From NCBI GenBank assembly GCA_036362985.1, contig JAYGXS010000003.1, positions 34,265,510-34,329,509 of the forward strand: a stretch of DNA of 64,000 nt. Reading direction: 5' to 3'. A program made the translations under genes and the position numbers. Every line of letters starts with the position of its first letter. Position 1 is the first letter of the stretch. The notes below the pieces were generated by a model. It was not told the origin of the DNA. It saw only the letters and a list, made by a program, of their open reading frames with translations, and ran no database searches. The DNA comes from Ligula intestinalis (taxonomy: Eukaryota > Platyhelminthes > Cestoda > Diphyllobothriidea > Diphyllobothriidae). This document shows, in pieces, positions 1 through 12,443 of the stretch.

Positions 1-270
1 CTTGTTCCTGACTTTAGACCATTGTCCTTTCAGTTGCCTTCTTTTTAGCTGCAGCTGATTTCCAGTTCAGTATTCACCTAATGTGGGTGAACGTGGAACT
101 TATGCAGAAGTATCGACGAACATTCTTTAGTTCAGCGAAAATTCCCATTTCTACGATTGAAAAGTCGTGTTGGCAAACGATCGTTTTCGGTCATTCATCG
201 TCAGGCCAGTACATGACATGGGGAATAAACTTGGTCAATTAATTACAGCGATTATATAATCGTCAGGTTA

Positions 271-303
271 GGGAAGGGGGGAGGGGGAGGAAAAGGGTGA
301 GGG
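271..303 (+). other. G-rich tract, possible G-quadruplex
   Basis: Five or more runs of three or more G occur within about 33 bases (runs at 271-273, 276-281, 283-287, 295-297 and 301-303, with short loops). This satisfies the usual sequence rule for an intramolecular G-quadruplex. It lies just beyond the end of the PLE fragment that runs on the minus strand. No function is implied. The rest of 1-306 shows no gene. Confidence 0.45.
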
Positions 304-306
304 TAA

Positions 307-890
307 TTAAGCAGCTGAGTTTTCCCTCGTCTCCTGAACGCGGGTGCCTGCGCGGGTAGTACGCTGGTTGCCATGCCCAGATGAGACAGGGGGGATGTTC
401 TCGCGGTCCGCGGATTGAGTTCTGTATGTCAGCCGCGCAGCTTGCGCTTGACTATTCCCCGTGGCTTCGTCTTCTCTGGCTTCAGTAGGTGTTGGATTTC
501 CGCGTGCAGTCGGCCAAGGGAGGCCGATGGCTTGAACCAGCGCCTTTCGACAGCATAGAATGGGTTTTGCTAGCCGGATTGCCACTGCTTCTGCTGTGGC
601 TAACACCCGTTTGCGCAGGCCTTTGGAGAAGTGCGTTGGCGTGCGGTATATGACCCGAAAGGCTTCACTCGCGTCCACTTGGTGGTTTGAATCAATTAGG
701 TGGCGAGGATTGAGCTTGAGGTCGGTCTATTCTCCCCTCTGCTGAGCCAAGCTGGTATGTGCTCGCGCATTCTCTTCTCCAGACGTCGCGTTGTTCGGCC
801 AATATAGCCCGCTCCACAGGAACAGGTGAACGAATAGATGCACATAGATGTGGCCTGAAACGGTAGTCTGTCCTTACCTCCCATTCGTAG
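307..890 (-). pseudogene. Penelope-like element GIY-YIG endonuclease fragment, frameshifted
   Basis: Read on the minus strand, the frame from about 890 to 730 contains a YSFTCSCGAGYIGRTTRR stretch, the start of the GIY-YIG nuclease module carried at the C-terminus of Penelope-like retroelements, followed by a basic helix and an EHIPAWL motif. Near 730 the reading moves to another frame (RHLIDSNHQVDASEAF) and continues from 678 to 307 with a segment resembling the PLE C-terminal tail (TAEAVAIRL, then LVQAIGLPWP). At least one frameshift therefore separates the two halves. The reverse transcriptase that should lie upstream, above 1000, is not recognisable, so this is a 5'-truncated dead copy. 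The GIY-YIG assignment is by motif and the family is inferred from the whole C-terminal pattern. Its GIY-YIG lineage looks different from the copies at 4.2-4.9 kb and 59.5 kb. Confidence 0.8.
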
Positions 891-1524
891 GATTTTAGGT
901 TTATTGCTGTTCCATGACCAAAGAACGCAGGATCGAAGTTCTGGGGTTGTAAACGCCGGGGGAGGGGTGGGGACGGCTGGCTACTAATGACTAATAATCC
1001 AGCAACGCCCACCGTAGTCTATTGCGTCATTGTCAGTAATCTCTCTCCCCCCTCCTTCTCTGCGCCTATCCAACTAGTTGCCTTACAACGGCCTGCGGGG
1101 TTTGTAGATCGAGTCGGAAAGCACAAAAGGAAGAGCATTGCCCGCAAGCCGATTGTAAGCACATATATGACTTAAGTTTTAATTCACTTAAGAGTTGGTT
1201 GATAGAACGCATTGTGTTTGGGAAGTCAATGTACTTCTACAGTAAAACAAAAAGGAGATCCATGTCATTATCTCCAGAAAAGATGAGCCGAGCTTATAGT
1301 ATGGATATCACCATTTTTAATAAGTGCCTTCCTCCTATGGATTCGAATGAAAGTAAATCTTTCAAGCGTAGCGGAACACTATCAAGCTAAATCCATGTAC
1401 ATATTTTGAATAGTTTCTACTTATTTACTGGGGTTACTTCCCGGTAGATCTAGACTATAAACCGAAAGAGACAGTTAGGAAGAAGGATAAGATACGGTCG
1501 CTAGGACAAGTCTTTTATTCGTCT

Positions 1525-1557
1525 GACGTTTCGAAATCCGCCGGGATCCTTCATCAG
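1525..1557 (-). ncRNA. Hammerhead ribozyme motif, type I, PLE terminal repeat
   Basis: The minus strand reads CTGATGA (1557-1551), then a stem II with ATCC pairing to GGAT across a CGGC loop plus two G-U pairs, then GAA followed by the palindrome ACGT and C (1532-1525). That gives the conserved core CUGAUGA...GAA with a self-complementary four-base stem III ACGU, as in the minimal hammerheads known from Penelope-like elements. Stem I begins TTT/AGA with one G-U pair. The predicted cleavage follows the C complementary to 1525. The base pair closing stem II is A-C instead of the usual G-C, so activity is uncertain. Downstream sequence resembles that at the other copies (GACGAATAAAAG, then GTCCTAGCGA). 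Confidence 0.7.
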
Positions 1558-1569
1558 AAAAATTAGCAG

Positions 1570-2400
1570 AAACGAACAATTCATGTGCAGGCAGTTGCAG
1601 TATTTATAGGACACAGGCCCAACGGTACTGCACACTTCAGACAATTAACGACTCCCATATCGAGGATAATTGCCTGCTTGTGCGCTAAATGTTGGATGAC
1701 TGGTGTGCGGGCCGTGACCTGCTGAAATTTCAGCACACGTGACGGAATTCAACAAGATGACTTTTCGGTCATCTGGTTGCCCGACGTTGGACGCGTAGGC
1801 CTGTGCATTTCCCAAGTGCCGACTCGCTTTGGCCAAAATAAGCCATAATTTACTACTAGACTGCCATTTTAGACAGCGGTCATACTCAGCCGATGTGCTT
1901 ATAACAACTTTTTCTACACACTCCTCCTGTTCGAACCTATTTTGTCCAGTTTAAGCCGCAACTTCACACGTAAAGGGAATCGCTTTCGGCCATCTCCGTC
2001 TACTCATTCGCCACTCCCTTTCAAAATCACAGAATGTGGCGGATGAGCATAGGAAGTCTGTAGAGAATTGCGTAATCTATAACCAGTTGCGTAAGGCTGA
2101 TCTGCTTCTTACTCATTCACATGTTGAGATGTGTATTCCTTCTAAATTGAATCAATAATTGCAGTAAAACAATTGGAACGGTTATATAATTGGAGGAGAG
2201 CAGGAAAACAACTATTACGTCTACAGGCAACGTTTTCAAGCATATGAGCAGGGAGATACTGTCAGTTTGCGCGGAACCAAGATGGGAAATTCAAACAAAT
2301 AATAAGGGAGTTAGGGAAAACAAGAAAGGGCGTAATTAGCCAAAAGGGACTTCTAAATATAGGATAAGCAATAGAGTGTTCACTAATGTAAAAATGTTGA
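1570..2400. other. Non-coding interval; PLE-associated sequence likely at its left edge
   Basis: The bases immediately upstream of the hammerhead at 1525-1557 (minus sense) probably belong to the same decayed terminal repeat. A 63-codon open frame at 1836-1645 on the minus strand overlaps it and has no recognisable domain. The rest of this stretch is featureless to me. The interval 1013-1500 likewise holds only short open frames with no recognised motif. Confidence 0.35.
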
Positions 2401-2416
2401 ATAATTGGCTTGAACG

Positions 2417-2794
2417 TTAATGCCAAGGGTGCAAATGGTAAGGTAATACGTCTAATTTTCTAAGGAGGCAGACAGTTATGTTACTGTTAAATGGACGGAA
2501 GTGGGGGTAACGAGAAAACATACATGAAAACGTACAAAGCCCATTTGAATAACCAGCGGCGTTCTCCATAGCACTGCCATCATTTTTGGTTAGCTTATCG
2601 CCCTGCACTACCTGAGCGTTCTCTTGGGGGATGGTCTGGTCTAGCCTTATTATCAGAGCTAAGACCCTGCACATCTTGCAGTTAACCTTCTTCGATGGCG
2701 ATTCCACTTTCCGCCAATTTCGGACGCGTTGCAGAGCACCTACGTAGACTGGCAGGCAGAGGTTCATATGGTCGTGACCCCTTACATTGAACAA
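2417..2794 (-). CDS. Unassigned 125-codon open frame
   Basis: This ATG-started frame of 125 codons has a mixed composition, including a CKMC pair and a hydrophobic LALIIRL stretch. I recognise no domain. It could be a fragment of a decayed element or a chance open frame, since frames of this size are expected a few times in 64 kb. No clear splice signals or neighbours support it. Confidence 0.2.
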   Translation of the reverse strand: MFNVRGHDHMNLCLPVYVGALQRVRNWRKVESPSKKVNCKMCRVLALIIRLDQTIPQENAQVVQGDKLTKNDGSAMENAAGYSNGLCTFSCMFSRYPHFRPFNSNITVCLLRKLDVLPYHLHPWH

Positions 2795-2867
2795 CTAGTG
2801 ACCACTTATCCCTAACAGAATTGCAAACACCCGCAATCCTAATATCTAAGAAGAGTTGGCTGATCCT

Positions 2868-2987
<120 letters not shown>

Positions 2988-2993
2988 ATATCT

Positions 2994-3700
2994 TTAACTT
3001 CCTGGCAGCAGCTGGGGACCATTGGTGATTTCGATTTTACCAAGAATAAAACTTGCTTCAAAGGCTTGAACATAAACATGCCTACTTCCAACGTTCACTT
3101 CGTTAACTACCAGAAAATTATTGTGGTAGACTGGAAGTTCTTGAGTTTTTGGAAGGCGCCACCTGCAAAGCATTCCTTTACGCGTTTTTTTAAGCGGGCC
3201 CAACACGTGAGTCATAGCTCGGGCTGTCCTGAGGGCACTAGAACAAAGGAATCGAACAGGCCACCGATGCATGCGGAGCGACAAAGAGGGCGACCTTGAA
3301 AGGCCAACACGCGAGCATGAAAGGATAACCACGGGCCGGGATCTGCCATCCGTGAGGTCATGCCTGGCCAGGGGCAAAGCGCGCGCGCCAAGCGTCACCT
3401 GAAGACACGATGGCTGGAGGCACGACTGCTGCCTGTAGAGGCCACTCGTGGAGGGCCAATAGGGCACAATGACTACCGGCCCTTAAATAGCGGGGCTGCG
3501 AGCAGAAGGGCATTCTTCTGCTGGGAGCCACGGAACTCTGTTACCGAGACACGCTGCCGACGACCCGAGATTCTGCCGCTAGTGACAAGACCTGCTGTTG
3601 GCCGAGATGAGCTACCAACGACAGAGGATACGCTGCTGACGGGCACACAGAAGACAGCGCTGATTTACAAGCAGAACTAGTGACGTTAAAGTACCATCTG
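2994..3700. other. GC-richer unassigned block, probably old repeat
   Basis: The base composition rises here compared with the flanks, and overlapping open frames occur on both strands (157 codons minus at 3467-2994, 106 codons plus at 3360-3680). None has a recognised domain. GC-richer islands with open frames on both strands are typical of the repeat-derived blocks elsewhere in this window (31.3-32.0, 36.2-36.7 and 41.7-42.2 kb). Confidence 0.3.
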
Positions 3701-4231
3701 CCATCCTGTTCTGCCTTCTCTTCCTAACACGCAACTGGGGGATATAACCAATGTCGACACAGGAACACACAAAGTTATAACAGGTTTTATTGGTTAAGAA
3801 ATGCTAGACCACTTTGGTACACAAAGTCCGCCACAGGAATTACTCTAAACGCAAAAGCTCTGTGATTACTACAGGAAGACACACCTGGGAAATTCCTGGG
3901 ACTGATTAAAGTTTCCTGAGTATAAAAAGCGAATATTTCAGTCAGCAGCCACTGCATGCTTCAAAACAAAAATAATCCGTTCATTGTTGCACGCCCGTCG
4001 ATCGCTAACAGAACTCGTTCGTGCCGTTCTGCCTAGTGGCTCATTCTTGAGTCCCGCCGGCAGCCGCAGAGCGGCAAGTAGTGAAGGCGAATGAGCATTG
4101 CCGGCAAAGATAATGCGGACTGAAATTAATATGCGAAAATATTCGCGGTCCAGAGATAATTTTACCTTCATTTTCCCCAGAAGAGGAAGAAGAAGTGGAG
4201 GCGATTCCTGGGACCTGGTTATAATTAAGCT

Positions 4232-4265
4232 GACGTTTCGGAAACTCTCTCGTCTCCATCGTCAG
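4232..4265 (-). ncRNA. Hammerhead ribozyme motif with intact core
   Basis: The minus strand reads CTGACGA (4265-4259), one extra T, a six-base-pair stem II (GGAGAC with GTTTCC, including one G-U, loop GAGAGA), then GAA, the palindrome ACGT and C (4239-4232). The variable position 7 of the CUGANGA box is C, which the consensus allows. Stem I starts GCT/AGC, three Watson-Crick pairs. It sits downstream of a PLE C-terminal coding fragment on the same strand, the expected place for a PLE terminal repeat. Cleavage is predicted after the C complementary to 4232. Confidence 0.78.
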
Positions 4266-4269
4266 AGCC

Positions 4270-4885
4270 ATGTCCGTTTCCTGCCGTTTGTCTTGAGAGA
4301 ATACGTCCTGTCTTAAGTCGGGTTTCATAACGGTGCCTCTTACGCGCGTGTAAATCGATTGGACCGATCGATTGGAGGTGGTTGTTTGAATTTCCCTCTT
4401 CCTCGCGGGCGCCTTCACGGGAATGAGTGCCACCTTTTTTACACGACTCCTGATAATTGAGACTTTCTTCCGTCGTGGGTTTATGGTCGTTTGCGTCTTT
4501 TTCGCCTTTGCGGGCGCACCCACGAGCAATTGTGCCATATCGTTTAGGAGATCCTTGTTCGTTGACACGTTCCTCCTTTGTGGGCGTCGGCCGTCTGTCC
4601 TGTTTGCCTTCTTTTGCCTGGCCTGTTGCCCCGTTTCGGGCGGAGGTGAGCCCTGCGCGGAGCGCTTGGTAGGCCGGATGAAGGTCCATGGCTCTGTTAA
4701 GTGTGCCATTGGAGGACCAACTTTCCAATAGTAATCTGGCCATCTTGTCATTGGCTCGGCCTACTATTCTTGCTTTTTCAAAGGCGAAGGTGTGGTTCTC
4801 CTGCTGTACATGCTCATAGACCATAGACAGTTCATTCTTGTATTTGATTGCGAGCTGATGCTCATTGGTCGTCCACGGTCAGTCA
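4270..4885 (-). pseudogene. Penelope-like element C-terminal (GIY-YIG) fragment
   Basis: An open minus-strand frame running from about 4885 reads TNEHQLAIKYKNELSMVYEH, then HTFAFEKARIVGRANDKMARL and LLESWSS..LNRAMDLHPAY. This order matches the second half of the GIY-YIG module of the other major PLE class (EHQLAI..., then FxxAxIxGRxxxKxxRLxLESW, then the NRAIDLHPAY-like motif). The tail after about 4630 is a hydrophilic low-complexity region that runs on to the hammerhead at 4265. The N-terminal GIY motif and reverse transcriptase are missing, because a SINE-like repeat abuts the 5' side at about 4880-4990. The retained frame is intact for about 200 codons, so this copy is younger than the one at 0.3-0.9 kb. 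Confidence 0.8.
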
Positions 4886-4990
4886 TACCCAACTTCAGGT
4901 GATATACCACCCGAGGCTCGGATCTGCGATCTGTTGATCAGAAATCCAATGCCCTATCTGTTGTAACGGATGCCCAGGCCAAGATATCGC
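4880..4990 (-). repeat. SINE-like tRNA-related repeat, partial
   Basis: On the minus strand this segment reads a tRNA-like GGGCATTGGATTTCTGATCA, a B-box-like GATCCGAGCCTCGGG, and then GGGTATGACTGACC. The last piece is shared with the repeats at 23.4, 27.9 and 28.6 kb. It abuts the PLE coding fragment directly and probably marks the truncation point of that element. Confidence 0.55.
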
Positions 4991-4999
4991 CGCCCAATA

Positions 5000-7620
5000 A
5001 CGCCTTGTGTGAGTCCCCAGAGGAAGATCACGACAAGAAGGGTACAACGGCAGAAGTCTTTGAGTGTTAAAGGTACAACAAATTTATGGAAAAACGTTTG
5101 CAAACGATGCCCCATGAGCCAATCAGATTCTCTTCTGAATTAGTGGCCAGTCCCATAGGCTGTTGGCTCAGTGGATGAATGTAGTTTAAATTCTAAAATT
5201 ATCGATCGATTGACGGCTAGTGTACGTTCGCCCGCTTAGGCTGATCGATAGCCTGCTTGGAGTTCGGCTATGGCTTGCAAACTACTGCTTGCTAAGGCTG
5301 TTCGTTAGGCCGTCCTAACACTACCCATTGAGCGTTTCTTTCCAGCCTCTCTAGTCTTTACCGGCAATCTTCATCTGCCTATATTACTAATGCTTAAAGT
5401 TTTAAGCAAAGATGTGCTACATATTTCACATCGTAAAGCATCTCACAACTTTAGTTAGTCGATGGTAAAACCTTATTCGTCTGTAGATTAATAACAATGT
5501 CCCATTGCTGAACTACCTTTCCAAAGCCGTGAACTTTATGCAGGCTTGACCTCTGATTGATTGTCAAAGTTAGTCCTCAGGGAGAGTTGACTGTTTACGA
5601 GGTATCTTGTCCTAAAATGAGGACACCTTGGCTTCCACATGCGGAAGCCTCTGCACATTTCTGTGCATTCTAAAACGGTGGCAGGACGGATGAACACCAC
5701 GAAGATTTGACAGTACAACCGTTATCTTTGTTGTCGCGACTTATTTCGTAGACAACGCACTCAGTTTTCTATATATTCAATATTTTTGTTTAGGGAATAG
5801 TCACTGGGCCGGAACAAGCTGTCTAGCTTGCTGTAGTCCGGTATAAGCTTATTCGTGGGAAGGAGACATTGACCAGCGATAGTTTACAAAATGCTTCCAA
5901 GAGGACAAGTATGTATTTTAGGGAACAGTCTCCAATAAAATCGTGGACAATCTTTTAATAAAAAACACGGAATTAAAGTCAATTTCTCCCTAGTTGCATG
6001 GTAGTGATGAGGCCAACTTACATCACAAGGAACCCCTCAATTCGGTATTTTGAAAATTTCTACTTATACCCTAGGGGAAATTTGTACCAAACCGTATAAT
6101 AAAACTAACTGACCTAATAGAATCCCAACCTACATACTGTCTTAAGGCCCAGACATGTAATCTTGTGCCATAGTATGGCGCCGAAAGTTGCTGTGAGTTT
6201 TTGAGCGAGCCAGCCAGAATGGAAAGGTTTTATTCCGTAGACCTCTCTCAGAGTTCATACTTTAATTTATCAGGAAAGTAAACAGGATAGTGTGAAAACT
6301 GGTGGTCATATACCATAACGGATACGGGAAAATCTGTGAGACCCACTTATGATCCGAACCTATCGCAGCTGTGTTCTGTAGTGCGAAAAGACCAAAAAGC
6401 CTGCTATAAGTATGGCAAATCATGCAGTATGTGTATAGTACTGAGTGCCTGTTGGTAGCTTGTCAATATTTTGCGGTTATATCACGGTAGATGATGGATT
6501 TCAATTCCGATATTCATATACACTTTCAATGCGAGTCTAAAAATGTTCCGATTGATTTACTCCAAGCTGGCTCGTACATGGAGGGGGTTAGTGGTATATT
6601 TCGGTACTTATTATTGAAAGGAAACTCATATAGGATTCAGCAACCGTTTTCCTCTTGCAGTTAGTATTTGAAGGTGAATATTCGGCAATGAATATGCCAG
6701 GAGCGACAGAACTGTCTCCTGACATAATGCTCTGAATGGAAAAAAAGCAATATTATTCCTTTATTAAGGCGACCTTTTGGGATAATTGTAACATTCGGAA
6801 GCTACGCTCCCCTATCATAGACTCTGTTGACACAAAAATAATTGTGCCAATCGGTAAAAATACAAGTTGAAAACTGTTGGAGACCTGAACCTCTGATTGA
6901 AAATTCTTAAGCTGGTATATTCATCTGTCTTCAGCCTTCTGCATGATGAGCTTTCATAGTCAAAGTACACAAACTTATTTCCATCCAAGAACCTGCGCGG
7001 TTGACACCCCATGGAGTCAAATAGCGTCCGTATTGCTGTTTTTTCATAAGCAGAGGTAATGTACCTAACAATGGGTATGGAAGAAAATACAGCTACGTAA
7101 TTCGATATCTCAGTCACCCTCTCAATGATAAAGTCACTATTCCATTTGTGACTTTCTTAGTTCGTTAACTAACTATAGCCTTAATCTGCTTGCTCGATTG
7201 ACGAGTAGTAGAACACGGAAATGACTATCCTGCGTATCACGGTTGGTCTTACATTGAATTCCAGGCGGAGTTAGGGTAAAGACACGGCGATATGTGCCTC
7301 CTTGGAATGTAGTGCAGGTTTAACTGCCACGTAGGGGTACTTATTTCCATGTCAAACTTGAATAACTACTGATCCGCACACAAATCCTTTAGGTTTGCAT
7401 GGCTTTTCATGATTTCAATGTACTTGGCAATCTTATTAATATGTGTTACTCTATCAATATAAGTAGCTATTGTCGACACAACTTAATCCATGCGGGTAGC
7501 TACTCCAATTTCGTTCAAGCTTAATCAGCAGTAGTTTACTTTGGAACAATGGATAGGACCTTGTAATAGGAACGCCCCATATGTAACATTGAGCTAAATT
7601 CCAGTAAGGTTAAATATTCC
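5000..7620. other. AT-rich non-coding interval
   Basis: Only short open frames occur here (60 codons at 5718-5536 minus, 100 codons at 7117-6815 minus), none with a recognised motif. I see no tandem arrays, tRNA genes or transposon domains. Confidence 0.4.
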
Positions 7621-7627
7621 CCTGTAC

Positions 7628-7715
7628 TAAGCCTAACACTAACCTTAATACTTCAATTTTAACCTAACCTCGACTCTAACCATAACTAAACTTTATCCTT
7701 AACACTAATCCTAAT
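7628..7715. repeat. Degenerate CCTAAC-like tract (telomere-like)
   Basis: The plus strand repeats imperfect CCTAAC, CTAACC and CTTAAC words over about 90 bases. These are one- or two-base variants of the complement of the animal telomere repeat TTAGGG. A similar tract on the opposite strand occurs at 21075-21235. The pattern is too degraded to call a true interstitial telomere array. Confidence 0.45.
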
Positions 7716-10700
7716 TTTTCTGAAAATTAACGAAAGAACATCCTTATTACTGGTGGTTCCTATCTTTATGTCCTCCCGGAGTGAGATTTGAGAACAACTG
7801 CTCTAACGAAATTTGTGCGAGTACAATCAGGATGTTATAGTTTACGAGGGCTAATCCAGTGAGCAGCGGTTTTGCGGGAGCAACGTTGATTCTGGCAGAA
7901 TCTCCTATGGCCAACAGTTTATGACCACTTCATTAGGTGATACCAACCCTTATCTCTGCCAAAATGAGATAAGTTAGAGTTATGGAGAAAGGGGTGAAGA
8001 GTTGTTCCACTTTGTCATTTCAACCAATCACTCCTACGGTGCGAATTATGATCCACACCGCGGGGTATTCGTGTGAACCCGGACGGGGCTGCATGACTAG
8101 AAGTGGTTTCAAATTGGATTAACTTAGTGCGCCAAGACAGATAATGACTTGCAGGCACGAATATTATAAAGATAGGTGAGATTCCCACATGTGATAGTGA
8201 CTTTTTAATATCGGCTGTTTCACGCGCTTGGCTTTGAGGGAGGGGGGCACGATCTGTGTTGACTCTTTCTCTATTCATACCGCAGTTCTCGATTCAAGAC
8301 GCATTTACCGCGTCGTCTGTGATATGGTCGTTCTTATCTCGCAGCGGGACTGTTCGTAGCTAGGTGATCACAGATTGCTGTGGCCTAGCTTAACCAAACC
8401 TTAAGAATTGTGTTTTACAGTAGTTCAAACAATTGCACAATATTGTAAGGAAAACTCGTTTGTGGGAAGGTAGGTGACCATAAACAGAAGCGTCGAACTG
8501 AGAATGACAAAAATGTAAACATCATTTGATTTCAATGCATGACTTTTCCAGCCCATCTCACTCAGGGAGACAGGATGCCACAGTTAATAACCACCATTTT
8601 GAGTACAATTATAAGTCCCCTATGAAAGAAATGGTGCATGCATATATTTCAACCCTTTTCACCTAATCCTAACGTCAGTCCTAGTTTTTAAGCTATTTCC
8701 GTTTTCTGCAGACTGCCTTTTTGAATTCAAACAAACAACAGGTGTGAGAAGAGTCTCCGTGTACGTTCTTCTTTTAACATTTGTTGAGGGGATTTGTGGC
8801 AGCCAATATAGTGCGTGCCTCTCCACCACAACAATCCTCAGGTCAAGTCCCAAACAGGAGAAACCAAAAGCATTTGGAACGAGGGAATAATTCTGTCAGC
8901 TGCTTTCTCACGCAACAATGACCGTTAGTGAGGCTCGTGTGTATACGTACTGACAGTGCTAAATTCACTCAACAGGGACTGCATCTTGTGGATTGGTTTC
9001 TTTCAAGGCTGGAGTGGGTCAGTCAAAAGGTAGGGCACTCAAGCGGTCTGTTCTCTAGCAAGAGAAGGTGACAGCCATGCTGTCTGGAAGAGAGCGAGAG
9101 AGAGCGAGAGAAAGCGCGCGAGTGAGTCCATGTTGCCATCTGTCAGACTGTAAGGTCAGGGCACCTCTAAATGTCAGCGTTGAAGATGGCTAACCCACCG
9201 TGGCGGTGGCCTCACAAGTGGTGCGTGGCACACTGATGAATGCCGACTGTTTCGTTATTGTCCGCTGGACGCCTGCGATTTGTTTTACAAATGTTTAAGC
9301 CGCACTTTTAGCCTTCCTGATTATTTCATGCTCCGTCATGCTGGAGTGGACTTTAAATATTAAAACAAAGGTCTAGATAAACTGGCTGGTTTGGCTTGCT
9401 TGGTAGTGTGTATTTAGATGTAAGGTTAGGTCCATATGCTTGAAATAATTTTTAATTAGTCATCGTCTTTGTCTATATACGTATCCATTTCACTAAAATC
9501 GTATACTTCAAGTCAAGAAGGTGAAACTATTGCAGAGAGATTTTAAATGCTCTGTTGTGCATTAATCTATAGTTTCCAATAAGACTAGATAAGGCACCAA
9601 AGTCAAAGTCTACAGTGATTCAAATGGCTGACATCTCCTATTTTGTAGTGGGCTTGTACGCTCAGATGACGCACGGTAGCCGGATTGTTCAATTCCTCCC
9701 TTTCTTCCGAGATCGGTCCACTGCTGATGTAGCCTAAATTCTCATTGATCCATACAACAAGCCCCATTGACCCAAAAATTTAAGTGAACACTAGCCTTTT
9801 ATAATAGCTATTAATGTTAGCAGTCATTCTAACTTTGTAGCATCACATGCGGCATTAATAAATTCCCTAGAGTTAAAAGCGTTCTGAGATAGCTGCAAAA
9901 AGCAAGACTGCCGTATAGATAGAACAGCTGGCTGTTGTGACGTTGTATTTCACGCAGATGACTTCAGAACCCTATACTCTTCACATTGAGTCCTGGAATT
10001 CTTGTTAACATCAACACTATCCGCTATTTGACGAAGTATGGGATGGCAAAAGTCAGCCCAGTCCTTGCTTGTTTTCGAATAACATATAGTATTTGGTGAC
10101 TTCGTATTTCCGAAGTAGACACATGGCAGGCAGAGCTATTCACCTCAGATTTGAGAGGCCGTCCTTTACGATATCTATGTTACTGTCTTGACTGGGGTTG
10201 AGGTTTCAGCAGAAAATCCTGTCTTAACACGACGGGAAGTTTAAATCTTTGTAGAGGTGCAGATCGAGGAAAAGGTTCAGTCTGCTACGGAAACTCCCAC
10301 TAATATTTTATTTTAACTCATAGCTGGGAGTATCTGATCAAGCAGTAGTTTCCCTTCAACCCAGTAGGCCAAATCACAATCTTCATGACTTGGACATCGT
10401 CATTAAGGTGACGATAATCCCTTCAAGTCAGTGTGTTTTTGCTCAACGAATTCACAGTCGACGGAGCAAAAATTTCGAGAATTGACTAAGGTTTTCGTTA
10501 CTCTATGCTATTGAATAAACAGAGCTCAGCCTTTCCTGCATTAACATTTGGGTATCAGACGACTTTAATATTGCCAAACCCATAATGTGCTTGGAATTCC
10601 AATTTTTAACTGATCTAAAGTACGAAACTTGAATTACTCCAACGTAGATGGTAAATTGAACTTTCTTTCTTTTCAAAATTGATGTGGCTATGTGAAAGAG

Positions 10701-11450
10701 ATACTAATCATTGACGTAAGCTTACTACCTCAAAGCTGCATTACCAGTTCTGTTCTAGTGAACATAACATTGTGGCGAGGGATTCGCTGGGCAATCGATG
10801 AATGGAAGAATGAACGGAGGGGCGTTAAAAGAAGAAAAAGAAAGATCTCTCGTAAAAAGGGACGATATGCTCTTCACCTAAAACTAATATCGCCTGCAGA
10901 CAAATAAGTACTGTACTGTGCCGACAGTCGGGCGAGAGAGAAGAGACGAGCAGAGTTGATAACCCGAAGTCTAAGATGTTCACCGAATATTCCATAAAAC
11001 TGTAGGAATTGGGGAAGGATAATCGTAAAAGAGCTTGTCAGTGTGCGGTACTTTCATATTTGGAGCAGGGGTGTACATTCGTTTTATTCATAGAGCTGCT
11101 AATCAATCTCCTTCGAAGTTTGTTATAATCTGCGGAAGACAAAAGTTTCACTCATGTTAGTGTACCTAATACCGTGAATCAGTAGTGTGCATGATTCATG
11201 TGCGTTTTAATCACTCCATTCTGTGTATCCAGATACGATCAGTGAGGGATCCAGAAGGCCGATAATTGGTGGAACGCATCAATCTTCAATCTAAATCGAT
11301 TGAATTTTACGCCAAGCTACAGCTGTATCATATTCGGGTGGTCATGACAGAATCCAATCAGGGAGTGATTCAGAAGAGTGCTGCCGAGCGCACATTTACT
11401 TGCAGTAAATGCTCACTAGGCAGGTACATTTATAGATTCATTGGTTTAGT
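7716..11450. other. Non-coding interval with a short purine-rich (GAGA) tract
   Basis: No gene is recognised. A GA-rich tract at about 9088-9120 (GAGAGAGCG repeats) is the only simple repeat of note. Open frames here (8278-8015 minus, 8853-8659 minus, 10692-10907 plus, 11266-11460 plus) are under 90 codons and without motifs. Confidence 0.4.
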
Positions 11451-11454
11451 TAAA

Positions 11455-11905
11455 ACATGACCGACTTCCACTCGGACACACACACGTGCGTCCAGAAAGT
11501 CGAGGCCGCTCATGTCCCTGTCCCCCACTCTCGGCCGACACAGTCTACAGCACCAGACACGAGTAATGTCTCATGTACCAATTGGAGAACATCTGAACCT
11601 GCTGCGCAATCCTACTTGAGTAGCTGCCATCACTGTCTCACTCTCTCTCTCAGGTCTGGTTGGGCGCAGCCACCACTAGCCCTGGCTTAGTCAGTGGCCA
11701 CTGCCATCTGAGACAGCAACTGGGAGTTCTGTATACAATAAATCTCCCTCACAGGTGCCTCCTGCCTTTTGCCTACTACTAGGGGATTTGGCCTGATGGC
11801 ACAACCGCAACTTAGACGCTACATGTTCATCTATACACACATGGGAGTCAGGGCATATGGAAGAACAATTGGAAGCAGTCAGTACCATCTGGTCAAATGA
11901 GAATC
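11455..11905 (+). repeat. Dispersed repeat, copy 1 of 2 in this window
   Basis: Two blocks of this region recur in inverted orientation at 21335-22060. One is the segment at 11460-11495 that translates as DFHSDTHTCVQ; the other copy gives DFHSDTRTCVQ on the minus strand. The second is the segment at 11612-11710 containing CTAGCCCTGGCTT and CAGTGGCCACTGCC. The two copies differ by many substitutions, so the repeat is old. I do not recognise the family. Confidence 0.6.
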
Positions 11906-12443
11906 AGTAGTTTGTGCGGGGATGACTTTTCGTACGAGCAGTTTTGATGAGGGGACGCGTAGAAAATTCCATGCAATGGTAAGGTTACCTGACTCTTGGT
12001 CATGCTTAAGGCTGAGTCCACAGGGAACTCACCGTAGCCGCACTGTGGTCGCTTCCATTGTTGCTAATTTACAACGGGCCAGTAGTTTTGGTCGGTCGGT
12101 GGGACCTTGCTTCTTTGGAGTCCATGCCATTTCTGACATCGGTGCTTCTCAACCGAGATTTGAGTTGTTTATGTATCTTGTTTGGAAAGCGTTAACTTGT
12201 GCGACTGTAGCAAGCCGTTCCACGGGAGCAGGGAAACAAGTCAATACAAAAAGAGTTTGAAACTTATCCTGACCTGCGTGCGGAATGGAATAAGTTGAGG
12301 ATACTACCCGAACGCCTGTCGCTGGAAACTTTCTTAAACAGTACGGCCGGGAATCTTCTCTGTGGTTTACTTGGCGCGTCTCCTTAGCACGGTGGACTTT
12401 GCTAATACAAGCGAGCAGGTCAGCCCCAGGAAGTACTTGATAA

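Noticed and set aside
4423..4731. Plus-strand 102-codon open frame
   Set aside because: It lies antisense to the PLE C-terminal fragment, which has recognisable motifs.
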